Source: Alentia gelatinosa (Eukaryota; Annelida; Polychaeta; Phyllodocida; Polynoidae). Taken from it: a DNA stretch of 64,000 bases. Positions 42,749 to 55,100 of this stretch are shown here, one piece after another. The position numbers and the translations under genes are program-made. The notes beneath the pieces are model-generated. The model searched no databases. It had not been told where the DNA came from and worked only from the letters and a program-made list of their open reading frames with translations. Where the stretch lies: contig OX465580.1 in NCBI GenBank assembly GCA_950022655.1, positions 46,188,028 to 46,252,027 on the forward strand, in the 5' to 3' direction. The stretch's first letter is position 1; each line of letters opens with the position of its first letter.

Positions 42749-44819
42749 TCTTCTGTGTGTGCTTAATCCTCGCCGTACATCTGTCACCAAGCAGAGAAAC
42801 CAATTAATTGTTAAAGACACCATTATGAATTTATTAACTTACACTTTAATGGGTTTTTCATGACACAAACTATTCCATAAATTCGGCTCCTATGTGTTTT
42901 GGATACGGAATTCTGAGTATAACCTTGCGTAAGCAGACACCTTCTGTTCCAGGTCAAGGTGCCCGCTTACGCGGTGTGCCCGCTTACACAGGGTTTTCAG
43001 GTTGATGCTGGTTATATAGTGCTGAATTGCCTGTTAGATGTATTTCTATAGTATAAGTATGAGTAAACAATAATTATTATATGGAATCTTTATCAAATAT
43101 AAGTGTGATTTTAAATATCAAATAATTACATCTAGAATAAGGAATGAATTGATGACTAAGATGATAGATACATGTAAAAATGTACAAATGTACAGGCTAT
43201 GTCTGCTAAATTGACGCTCAGCCCGCCCAATGCCTCCACCTATTTAACCTGTCTGGGCCCTCTCACCTACCACCTCTGCAACCACAACAGCTTAAACAAC
43301 TACCCGCTCCAGCCCGCTTACATGGGGTTAAATTAAACATCTAATAGAGGGGAAAATTTCTGTTCCGAGCTAAACTGTGCGCTTACACGGGGTGTTCACT
43401 TAGGCGTGGTGACCGTTATGCGGGGTTCTATTGTAGTTTGCGTTTTAGATGTACATGTAGTTTGACTTTTGAGGATGCCAAAAGCATGCTGCACTCAGTT
43501 TTCAGTGAAATGGTGGGACCAGTGGCAGAATAACGTGGTTAATGGCGGGTAGTGGTGGCATTTATACCACAAGGGGGGGGGGGGGGGGGGGGGGGGATCT
43601 CAGGATAATTATAATAATTCGAAAACTTATCATATGGTAGGACATGCCACCCTTAAGACCATTATCTAAAGACCATTATCTATTTCACCTAAAATCCTTC
43701 CTTCTGTGTTCTATCAATATTCTGTGAAAATTTTACGATTATTAACTCAATATTTCCTATTTCATTCTATGGAAACGTTTTTTTTCTAATTTTATTTATT
43801 TTCTTTTTTTGTTCAGCAAACCCGTGCTCGCCCACAGATAACCCAAGAAGATCTGCGGAGAGCACTAGGAGATGTCCTCAAGAACCTCTTGTAAACTTTT
43901 CCACTAGAACCTGTTGTGACGATGTTGTTCCATTACATTCTATACTTTTGGACTTTAAGAATCAAATCTCGTCACCTTTAACCAATGACCATGTTTCAGT
44001 GGTAAATTTATCATCCTCTCCCCTAAGGAGAAAATCATTTTAGAGAAGGGTTTAAATTTCTGCCACACACCAGGAGAGTCCCATATGGGTGACCTACGCA
44101 GGGATTTCACTCACTTTCAATGGTTGTGCGTTGTGGTATGGAAATAAATACAAACATACTCTGAATATCCAATTGACAGAAACCAGTATAGCCGTGTATG
44201 GAACGATTGATAACATAGAAAAATATGGAATATAACTGTAAAAATATAATTATAGTAAGATATTATCAAAACATAAATTAAGAAAATAAAATCATATACA
44301 TTCGATTCCTTTTTCAAAAAACTAAATATACATACTAAGAGTGACTTCCATCATACTAACACACTCTGGATAGTGGCTTTACATAGAATTTTGTTCTTGT
44401 TTTTGTTTTTTTGTCCCCACACTGATAAGCCATTTTTGTCCCCCCACTGATAAGCACCCCCCCCCCCCCCCCCAGGCCCCAGCATGCTATGTTTGCTATA
44501 TAGCCCCTAACTACCACAATATACCCCAAGCCCCAGCAGAAGGGTTGGACCCTCTCAAGGAAGGAGAGGGAAATGGTCCTCTTTTTCAGATATTCCCTAA
44601 AAAAGTAGAAACAATGATTTCTAGCTGTCTTAACCAGACCTACAGTGCACACCCCTGTTGGGCACCCCCCCCCCCCCCCCCCCCCCCCCTTGTTACAACG
44701 CCCCCACACCAACCCCTCCCCCGGGGTGACCTTGTTGTTGTTGAAGACCCTACTTGTTCAATTACTAATATTACTGTTGTCACAGACACTCAACCAAGTT
44801 CCACATACCGATATTGATA
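42749..44819. other. Upstream region of MEGF8
   Basis: Head-to-head with SELENOF. Contains a repeat with CCGCTTAC(A/G)CGG units at 42955-43000 and inverted or diverged ones at 43310-43430, a G24 run at about 43567-43596, and C runs near 44457 and 44667. The Pro-rich open frames at 44.5-44.9 kb come from the C runs. No promoter motif can be assigned with confidence. Confidence 0.45.
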
Positions 44820-46665
44820 TGAACATTCATAATTTAAGTCGGAACAATAACATAGATGTCAAGGAAACATCTGTGGATGATACCACTTCGTTGTTTAGTT
44901 ACTCAGTGTTTAGTTAATCTTTCAGATTATTCACCCACTCCAGAGGAACTGTCACTTCTAAATTTCTGTCCTGCCCCATGAGAACCCCACATGGGAGATC
45001 TTTGGAGAGATCTAGATCGCTTCCACCGCAACCTCAGGATCCAAAGCTTTTTTTATCCCAACAGAGCAGCTCTGGGCCCTAACATAAGTCCATCTATTAC
45101 CAACACCCCTCCTAGTAGTGACAGTTCTATGTCAAACAATACAGCGCTCATCGGTTATAAAGACGGATAAAATTTGAAACCCCCCCAGCGGGTCCCACCC
45201 CGTTAGAGTCATTCGCCCTTTCAAATGAAACTGACCTTAACAAAATATTTGTTATACCCCCTATCTACCACAATATACCCAGGGCTGAAAAGAAAGCGAT
45301 AAAAACTCTTATGACTAACACTAGTTTAATCATTAAACCAGCTGACAAAGGGGGCTCTACTGTTCTCCTTAACAGGACTGCTTATTTCAAAGAAGGTCTT
45401 AGACAACTAGCACACGAGAACTTTTATAAAGAACTCTCTAACGATTTAACTGATGAGAATAACGCTTGTATTAACCTTTTAAAAAAGGGTCTAGAACAAA
45501 AACGAGAACTCTATGGACCCTCGCTAGGAAACTCAAACCTAATAAAACATGCACACCTGAACTGTATCTTCTCCCGAAGATACACAAAATTCAGCGTCCA
45601 CCGCCAGGCAGACCTATTGTCTCGGCAAATGGTGCACTGACTGAGAAGATATCTGCCCTGACAGACATCTACTTAAGACTGCATCTACCTAAGACACAGT
45701 CTTATTTAAAAGACACTACCAACCTTATTGGTAAATTGTCTTTGATCAATGGCCTCTCCCGGAAGCCATTCTAGGGACTTTGGATGTAACTTCCCTGTAC
45801 ACCAATATCCCAAATAGGGAAGGCCATTGAGCAGTTGGCAAATTCCTACTAAAATACCGGCAAACACCGGAAGACAATCTGACCAATGCTAGCCTATGCA
45901 ACCTGCTATGGCATGTCTTGACCATGAACAACTTCAACGGTAAACACTACCTACAAGTTGCAGGCACCGCGAAGGGGACTCAAGTAGCCCCCACTTATGC
46001 AATCTTCATGGCGGATTTTGAAGACACCCATGTGTATTTATATCCACTACAACCAAGAGCTTGGCTTCGCTTCATTGATATCTTTTTCATCTGGGAGCAT
46101 GGCCTTGAGCAGCTCGAATACTTTATTGAACACTTCAATAAAGTACATGGTACCATCAAGTTCAATTTCGGAAACCTCTTGGGAGTAACGACGTGGTTAT
46201 CCCAAGGACCTCGTGGGAAGAGCTTACGAACAAGCTCTAAAACACATGAGACAGAGCATGCTGGACTCTGTCCAAAAACCCAATGAGTCGGATGTACCTA
46301 ACATCCTAATTACAACCTACACCCCTGGCTTCAGGGGTCTAGAATTGATTGTATGCAAAAACTGGGACCTGCTTGGCAAATTCTGTTATACCAGGGAATT
46401 GCACAAGAAAGACCTGATAGTGGCCCACAGAAAACCACCCAATCTGCGATCACTATTAGTCAGAGCACGCCTCCCATCGGAACAACCAACAGTGACAACG
46501 GCGGCATGGACCGGTAATGCTTGTCCTACAAGAAATTGCCCCTATTACTCCAAACTTCAAACCACCGGCAGAGTCCTTTGCTCTGCAAATGTGATGGACC
46601 CACAACAGGCCTAGGCACTGTTGAGGTGAAGGTCCGGGAGAAGCTACAGCATACCTAGCCATGTC
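44820..46665 (+). pseudogene. Penelope-like retroelement, degenerate RT domain
   Basis: Motifs in order, in shifting frames: DLDRFHRNLRIQSFF (about 45015); IIKPADKGGSTVLLNR (45325); [13 protein letters not shown] and GRPIVSANG (45570-45635); TLDVTSLYTNIP-like (45780); MTMNNFNGKHYLQVAGTAKG (45918); RFIDIFFIW (46069); then AHRKPPNLRSLLVRARLPS and CPTRNCPYYSKL (46420-46560). This is the standard Penelope RT plus Cys linker. The catalytic RYIDDIFFIW has lost one Asp (RFIDIFF), and stops and shifts interrupt it. The GIY-YIG domain after the Cys motif is not found. Dead copy between MEGF8 and SELENOF. Confidence 0.9.
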
Positions 46666-46890
46666 AAAAAATCTTAACCATCATGTAAGCTGTGGATCTA
46701 CCCCCCATCCAAACCTCGCACACTGTCATCACCACTTACCGAACCCACCCTGAGTTCCCCCGCCGCCAAAAAAAAACCCACAGCTATCCACAATGCTTGC
46801 TGTCAAAACACATACAAAATAACATATTTTCTATGTGGCCTAGACCACCTGGCTAGGACCGTGTGCTTTTGAGCACCTTTTAACTTGACA

Positions 46891-46915
46891 CCTGAAGAGA
46901 CACTTGTTGAAACCA
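46891..46915 (+). ncRNA. Possible decayed hammerhead-like motif after the Penelope-like element
   Basis: CTGAAGA (46892-46898) and GAAAC (46909-46913) flank GACACTTGTT, which forms at best a 2-3 bp stem. Position just past the Penelope-like RT is suggestive. Structure is weak. Confidence 0.2.
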
Positions 46916-46919
46916 TGTT

Positions 46920-49040
46920 ATGTGGGAAAACCATCCACAGAAAACCTATAAGTTACCCCATTTTGTTGATGCCTTGCTCAGCTGCTTAGTAACTCACCCC
47001 CAAACATTGCTACCATAGCTTTGTTGACATTGTGACATCCCGTCACTAGGCGAAGATTCGATAATGACAGCGCAGCCAACTTTACCCGAAAATTGGCATT
47101 CACACGGTAGTGTCAGAGGAGCATAGACAGGCCTCGCCATGTTTTGCCAATCTTGACATAGAAATATTGTTGCTTAATGTTTCTATATTTATTCAAATTT
47201 GGATGTATATAATAAAAGTGAAACATATTGACCTTGTTGAGACATCCCCTCTTACATTGTTTCTTTTAAAAACGATATCAAACAAACTTGTATTAGTATG
47301 GTTACAACCCACTAGGAGCGCTGTTGCATATTTGTACTCACTGTTTGCCCATTCTGTGGGACCCAGTCAGGCTCCAGTTAAAGAACAAGGCCCATACAGT
47401 TTCATCTGTTAAAAGTACTGTGATAGTCCAATCTTGAGAAATGAGGAACAATTGCTAAGAATTCTGGGACATTCTAGATATTTTTTCTAGAACTGTGAAC
47501 ATAAATAGCACCTTTAGAGCTGCACCTCGAGGCACAACATCAAGATAATAAGAATATGAATTAAAATAATAGAAAATAAATACAATCATCTGTCCAGTGA
47601 TGTATAGTTTATGTGTGAGGGCTATGTAGAACCATGGTTCTAGCTGTTGAAAAATTAGAATGGGTCACATATTTGATGTGAATACATTTGATCTGGATGC
47701 TATTTGATTACTCTATTGGCATCTTAATAGATGCAAGGGTTTGTGTAAAATTCCTATCAAATCTCAATTAGGTCAATTACATTAACAAATCTAGATCAAT
47801 TAATTAGGTGAGGTCAGGGTCATGAATAGCAAATACCTAATGGAGCATTGCAAGGGCTACATTCACCTTTTTATTTCAATTTGATATTTTTTGTCATTCC
47901 AAAGTTATTCCAAACCAAAGATTCCAGTCAATACTGGGAGGGGTGAAGGCGTTCAGGGCAAATCCACCAAATGTGAAGACATAAACCCATCATTTCTCGA
48001 GGCTTAAATCTTGAAGAACTTTTGAACTAATACCGCTATGGTGAAGATTTAAAGGGAATGAAAATTCATCATCTTAATATCACAATTTTGTATATAAAGC
48101 ATTTTAAATTTCCATGTGATCTACCTAGTTTTATCGAAAGAAACACGGTACGAGAGGACGTCCTAACATGGTGAATACGATTTACTTATAGATCTAGTAA
48201 AAGACCTAGTCTTTGGAGTGTGCATTGATACTAATGATATCGATTGATATAAGTTTAGCGAACTGAGAATGAGACTTCCTGAACAAAAATCACTCTCGAA
48301 ATGCTCGACCGCTTATATTCATTCTGCTTCGACTGGCTACTGATAAGTTAGGTGTAAAACCCTAGTCTAAAGAGTGAACCTAGGAGTAGGACCCAAATCT
48401 AGATCTAATGTTTGAATTATTCGGTGATTCATTCAAGCGACAGTCAAGAACTCAATGTCAGGAAATCGAATCAGACCCGTGCATATAAATGATTAGAAGA
48501 TAGGAAGCTGCATTGCGAAGCTATTATAGGTATCTTAATAAGAAACAACGGATAGGGTTATCACCCTACGTGCAACTGCTCCGATTAAGTTATACACAGT
48601 AAGTTTTGATTGACATTCTGACGGTAGCATCTACATCATTCGCAGAAGCTGTGTTGTGCTCAGGGTGATCCTGAGAAAGTGTCAAAATACTGACAGGTGC
48701 TCCATCGATATACATATTGACTGAGAGTTAATCTGGTTATAAAGATACTTACCCGATCCATTCAGTTGTTTTTATATTCCCCACTCGTGTAAACTTATCC
48801 GAATATGAGATGACTGCAAAAATTCAAAGAAATCGTGATGGTTCTTTGGTTGTCATACTGTATTTCAGTGTGGACAGTGTAGGTATAAAACAGTCCGCTA
48901 GATGGTTCTGTGGTATCTACTTCCGGGATGAAATTTACTTTCTCGATTTTGATTGGTTAGAATGAAAACATTCATCACACCAGTACTCATACATCAAATA
49001 TATTTTTTTGATTGAAAACTGCATATTTCATTCACCCTAT
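46920..49040. other. Upstream region of SELENOF with one arm of a dispersed inverted pair
   Basis: 47750-48040 matches 55520-55795 in reverse orientation (GGTCAGGGTCATG, AATGGAGCATTG, CCAAAGATT, TTTCTCGAGGCT-like blocks). No gene recognised. Confidence 0.5.
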
Positions 49041-49048
49041 TATAAATA
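49041..49048 (+). promoter_or_regulatory. Candidate TATA box of SELENOF
   Basis: TATAAATA lies 78 nt before the start codon, which would place a start site near 49070. AT-rich context makes chance matches common. Confidence 0.3.
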
Positions 49049-49125
49049 TACACACCCTACTATATTTATGACCGAAACAAATATATTTACCTAGAGCACA
49101 ACTCCGCACTTCAAGAGAAGCAAAG

Positions 49126-49170
49126 ATGGCTGACCTATCGGGTCTGTTGTCACTCCTCCTACTGTTTATG
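49126..49170 (+). CDS. SELENOF: SELENOF exon 1: signal peptide
   Basis: MADLSGLLSLLLLFM, an n-region and leucine-rich core, then a perfect GTAAGT donor at phase 0. Start context CAAAG-ATG-G is favourable (A at -3, G at +4). Confidence 0.88.
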
Positions 49171-52100
49171 GTAAGTTTTATTTACCTTGTGATTAAATGA
49201 ACGTTTGTTTATACTTATACCATATACTGAACTGATTTGGGATATTTTAAGTGATATATGAGTCTTATCGGCACCTGTTTTATGGCATTTCTTTCTGTTT
49301 TCTTCCCTCCCATCGCTCTTCCTGTCCATTCATTCGCCGTAAATCTACGTGGCAAAGATAGAGTGGCTTCGCATGATGCCGAAAATGGCAATATGCATTA
49401 TCATATCAAGGTTTTATAGCTGCCTGTTATTATTCATTGTGTGCGCGTTTAATTTAATACAGCTGGCATTGGCCATGTGTAGTTGGGTGGGGTAGTTCGT
49501 GTCATTAGATGAAGTACCACAGACAAATGTTGCAGGAAAAACATTGTCTACATTTGTCCACGGACCTATATCTTCCAAGTCCGTACTTTGTCATAGACTC
49601 TGAAACCAGTTAAGTTAGCATAAAGTTGGGCGCTCTTTAGCACAGTCTACAGACGTTCTTGGTTTGTGTTGCCCAAAAGTCTTAGGTAAAACAAAAGTTG
49701 TGTTTATTATCTATAGATGACGTGGCTTAAACACATCTACAGCAAGTTGTGTTTCAAATTGCGAACCTTGCTTATATCCTATTTTTCCCCATACAATAAT
49801 TCTTTCTTTTTTCTTTTTTCCATAAAGGATAAATTGTCCGGTGCAAAAGAAACGCAGCCATTATCGTCCGCTATAAATAGTCTAGAAACTGTTATTAATA
49901 TGTAAATTCCGACGTGTTTATGTTGAACCACGGACCTATACTCTATGGATAGGAAACCTGGCTTATCTCTGTGTTTGTTCTGTGATGTGTCCGACTCGGC
50001 TGCATTCAACATCTCCTAGTGGCCTTTATTGGAACTACCAGACTTCTAGTGGCGCCCCTAGTGTCAATGAAGCAAAACTTTTGGTTCCCTAGTGGTAAAT
50101 TTATGAACTAGCATTCTTGACACATACTGTCACTCAACAATACTGTCCCTCAACCATACTGCCCCTCCACCATACTGTCCCCTCTACTATACTGCCCCTC
50201 TACTACACTGCCCCTCCACCATACTGCCCCTCCACCATGCTACCTCTCCACCATACTGCCCCTCTACCATGCTGCCCTTCCACCATGCTGCCCCTCCATC
50301 ATACTGCCCCTCCACTATACTACCCTACATCCTACATCCCTACATCCTACATCCCCACATCCATACAGCCTACATCCCCACATCCCGGCATCCTACATCC
50401 CCACATCTCCACATCCATTTATCCTACATCCCTACATCCTACTTTCCCACATCCCTACATCCCCACATCCTATATCCCCACATGTATGGATATATGGATG
50501 TGGAAATGTAGGATGTGGGGATGTAGGATGTAGGGATGTAGGATGTAGTGATTCCCACTCAATCAGGCCTTTCTAAAGTATTTAGCTGTCTACCCCAATA
50601 TAATACCTACTCAGAACAGTTAGAATTATATCCCTAGCTCTTCTAGGTTTTTCCAAACTAGTGGCAGAGTTTCAGTGACTTTAGATGACGGCGCCACTAA
50701 GAAATGACTGATTTTGACAGGAATTCAGGTGAAAAGTCAAAGTTTCAAAAATGTTCCCACTCAATGAGGCCTTTCTAAAGTATTTAGCTGTCTTCCCCAA
50801 TATAATACCTATTCAGAACAGTTAAAATTTTATTCCTAGCCCTTCTGGGTTTTTCCAAACTAACGGCAGAGTTTGGGTCACTTTAGATGACGGCGCCACC
50901 GAGAAATGACTGATTTTGACAGGTTTTCAAGTGAAAAGTCAAAGTTTCAAAAATGTTCCCACTCAATCAGGCCTTTCTAAAGTATTTAGCTGTCTTCCCC
51001 AATATAATACCTATTCAGAACAGTTAAGTTATATTTCTAGCCCTTCTAAGTTTTTACAAACTAATGGCAGAGTTTGGGTGACTTTAGATGACGACGCAAC
51101 TGAAAAATGACTGATTTTGACAGGTTCACCGGTGAAAAGTCAAAGTTTCAAAAATGTTCCCACTCAATGAGGCCTTTCTAAAGTATTTAGCTGTCTTCCC
51201 CAATATAATACCTATTCAGAACAGTTAAAATTTTATTCCTAGCCCTTCTGGGTTTTTCCAAACTAACGGCAGAGTTTGGGTCACTTTAGATGACGGCGCC
51301 ACCGAGAAATGACTGATTTTGACAGGTTTTCAAGTGAAAAGTCAAAGTTTCAAAAATGTTCCCACTCAACCAAGCCTTTCTAAAGTATTTAGCTGTCTTC
51401 CCCAATATAATACCTATTCAGAACAGTTAAAATTATATTCCTAGCCCTTCTGGGTGTTTCCAAACTAACGGCAGAGATTGGGTGACTTTAGATGATGGCA
51501 TCACCGAGAAATGACTGATTTTGACGGGTTCACTGGTGAAAAGTCAAAGTTTCAAAAATGTTCACACTCAATAAGGCCTTTCTAAAGTATTTAGCTGTCT
51601 TCCCCAATATAATACCTATTCAGAACAGTTAAAGTTATATTTCTAGCCCTTCTAGGTTTTTCCAAACTAACGGCAGAGTTTGGGTGACTTTAGATGACGA
51701 CGCCACTGAAAAATGACTGATTTTGACAGGTTCACCGGTGAAAAGTCAAAGTTTCAAAAATGTTCCCACTCAATAAGGTCTTTCTAAAGTATTTAGCTGT
51801 CTTCCCCAATATAATACCTATTCAGAACAGTTAAAATTTTATTCCTAGCCCTTCTGGGTTTTTCCAAACTAACGGCAGAGTTTGGGTCACTTTAGATGAC
51901 GGCGCCACAGAAAAATGACAGATTTTGACGGGTTTTCAGGTGAAAAGTCAAAGTTTCAAAAATATTTCCACTGGATAAGGCCTTTCTAAAGTATTTAGCT
52001 GTCTTCCCCAATATAATACCTATTCAGAACAGTTAAAATTATATTCCTAGCCCTTCTGAGTTTTTCCAAACTTATGGCAGAGTTTGGGTGACTTTAGATG

Positions 52101-55100
52101 ATGGCGCCACTGAGAAATGACTGATTTTGGAGGGTTCACCGGTGAAAAGTCAAAGTTTCAAAAATGTTCCCATTCAATGAGGCCTTTCTAAAGTATTTTG
52201 CTGTCTTCCCCAATATAGTACCTACTCAGAACAGTTAAAATTATATCCCTAGCTCTTCTAGGTTTTTCCAAACTAGTGGCAGAGTTTCAGTGACTTTGGA
52301 TGACGGCGCCACTGAGAAATGACTGATTTTGGAGGGTTCACCGGTGAAAAGTTAAAGTTTCAAAAATGTTCCCCCTCAATCAGGCCTTTCAAAAGTATTT
52401 AGCTGTCTTCCCCAATATAATACCTACTCGGAACAGTTAAAATTATATCCCTAGCTCTTCTAGGTTTTTCCAAACTAGTGGCAGAGTTTCAGTGACTTTA
52501 GATGACGGCGCCACTGAGAAATGACTGATTTTGACAGGAATTCAGGTGAAAAGTCAAAGTTTCAAAAATGTTCCCACTCAATCAGGCCTTTCAAAAGTAT
52601 TTAGCTGTCTTCCCCAATATAATACCTATTCAGAACAGTTAAAATTTTATTCCTAGCCCTTCTGGGTTTTTCCAAACTAACGGCAGAGTTTGGGTCACTT
52701 TAGATGACGGCGCCACCGAGAAATGACTGATTTTGACAGGTTTTCAAGTGAAAAGTCAAAGTTTCAAAAATGTTCCCACTCCATCAGGCCTTTCTAAAGT
52801 ATTTAGCTGTCTTCCCCAATATAATACCTATTAAGAACAGTTGAAATTTTATTCCTAGCCCTTCTGGGTTTTTCCAAACTAACGGCAGAGTTTGGGTCAC
52901 TTTAGATGACGGCGCCACCGAGAAATGACTGATTTTGACAGGTTTTCAAGTGAAAAGTCAAAGTTTCAAAAATGTTCCCACTCAATAAGGCCTTTCTAAA
53001 GTATTTAGCTGTCTTCCCCAATATAATACCTATTCAGAACAGTTAAAGTTATATTCCTAGCCCTTCTGGGTTTTTCCAAACTAACGGCAGAGTTTGGGTC
53101 TCTTTAGATGACGGCGCCACCGAGAAATGACTGATTTTGACAGGTTTTCAAGTGAAAAGTCAAAGTTTCAAAAATGTTCCCACTCAATCAGGCCTTTCTA
53201 AAGTATTTAGCTGTCTTCCCCAATATAATACCTACTCAGAACAGTTAAAGTTATATTCCTAGCCCTTCTGGGTTTTTCCAAACTAACGGCAGAGTTTGGG
53301 TCACTTTAGATGACGGCGCCACCGAGAAATGACTGATTTTGACAGGTTTTCAAGTGAAAGTCAAAGTTTCAAAAATGTTCCCACTCAATCAGGCCTTTCT
53401 AAAGTATTTAGCTGTCTTCCCCAATATAATACCTAGTCAGAACAGTTAAAATTTTATTCCTAGCCCTTCTGGGTTTTTCCAAACTAACGGCAGAGTTTGG
53501 GTCACTTTAGGTGAAGGCGCCACCGAGAAATGACTGATTTTGACAGGTTTTCAAGTGAAAAGTCAAAGTTTCTAAAATGTTCCCACTCAATCAGGCCTTT
53601 CTAAAGTATTTAGCTGTCTTCCCCAATATAATACCTATTCAGAACAGTTAAAATTATATTCCTAGCCCTTCTGGGTTTTTCCAAACTAACGGCAGAGTTC
53701 GGGTGACTTTAGATGATGGCGCCAATGAAAAATGACTGATTTTGTGGGGTTCACCAGTGAAAAGTCAAAGTTTCAAAAATATTTCCACTGGATAAGGCCT
53801 TTCTAAAGTATTTAGCTGTCTTCCCCAATATAATACCTATTCAGAACAGTTAAAATTATATTCCTAGCCCTTCTGGGTTTTTCCAAACTAACGGCAGAGT
53901 TCGGGTGACTTTAGATGATGGCGCCACTGAAAAATGACTGATTTTGTGGGGTTCACCAGTGAAAAGTCAAAGTTTCAAAAATGTTCCCACTCAACCAAGC
54001 CTTTCTAAAGTATTTAGCTGTCTTCCCCAATATAATACCTATTCAGAACAGTTAAAATTATATTCCTAGCCCTTCTGAGTTTTTCCAAACTTATGGCAGA
54101 GTTTGGGTGACTTTAGATGATGGCGCCACTGAAAAATGACTGATTTTGTGGGGTTCACCAGTGAAAAGTCAAAGTTTCAAAAATGTTCCCACTCAACCAA
54201 GCCTTTCTAAAGTATTTAGCTGTCTTCCCCAATATAATACCTATTCAGAACAGTTAAAATTATATTCCTAGCCCTTCTGAGTTTTTCCAAACTTATGGCA
54301 GAGTTTGGGTGACTTTAGATGATGGCGCCACTGAGAAATGACTGATTTTGGAGGGTTCACCGGTGAAAAGTCAAAGTTTCAAAAATGTTCCCATTCAATG
54401 AGGCCTTTCTAAAGTATTTAGCTGTCTTCCCCAATATAGTACCTACTCAGAACAGTTAAAATTATATCCCTAGCTCTTCTAGGTTTTTCCAAACTAGTGG
54501 CAGAGTTTCAGTGACTTTAGATGACGGCGCCACTGAGAAATGACTGATTTTGGAGGGTTCACCGGTGAAAAGTTAAAGTTTCAAAAATGTTCCCCCTCAA
54601 TCAGGCCTTTCAAAAGTATTTAGCTGTCTTCCCCAATATAATACCTACTCGGAACAGTTAAAATTATATCCCTAGCTCTTCTAGGTTTTTCCAAACTAGT
54701 GGCAGAGTTTCAGTGACTTTAGATGACGGCGCCACTGAGAAATGACTGATTTTGACAGGAATTCAGGTGAAAAGTCAAAGTTTCAAAAATGTTCCCACTC
54801 AATCAGGCCTTTCAAAAGTATTTAGCTGTCTTCCCCAATATAATACCTATTCAGAACAGTTAAAATTTTATTCCTAGCCCTTCTGGGTTTTTCCAAACTA
54901 ACGGCAGAGTTTGGGTCACTTTAGATGACGGCGCCACCGAGAAATGACTGATTTTGACAGGTTTTCAGGTGAAAAGTCAAAGTTTCAAAAATGTTCCCAC
55001 TCAATCAGGCCTTTCAAAAGTATTTAGCTGTCTTCCCCAATATAATACCTATTCAGAACAGTTAGAATTATATTCCTAGCCCTTCTGGGTTTTTCCAAAC

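Noticed and set aside
42749..42823. Longer MEGF8 start at 42823
   Set aside because: In frame but adds 25 residues before a good signal peptide; probably 5' UTR. Not excluded without cDNA.
44356..44917. Gly-rich and Pro-rich frames near 44.4-44.9 kb
   Set aside because: Created by the long C runs; no conserved sequence.
50117..50533. 138-codon frame rich in His, Pro, Thr and Ser
   Set aside because: Translation of the minisatellite; unit length and drift show it is not coding.
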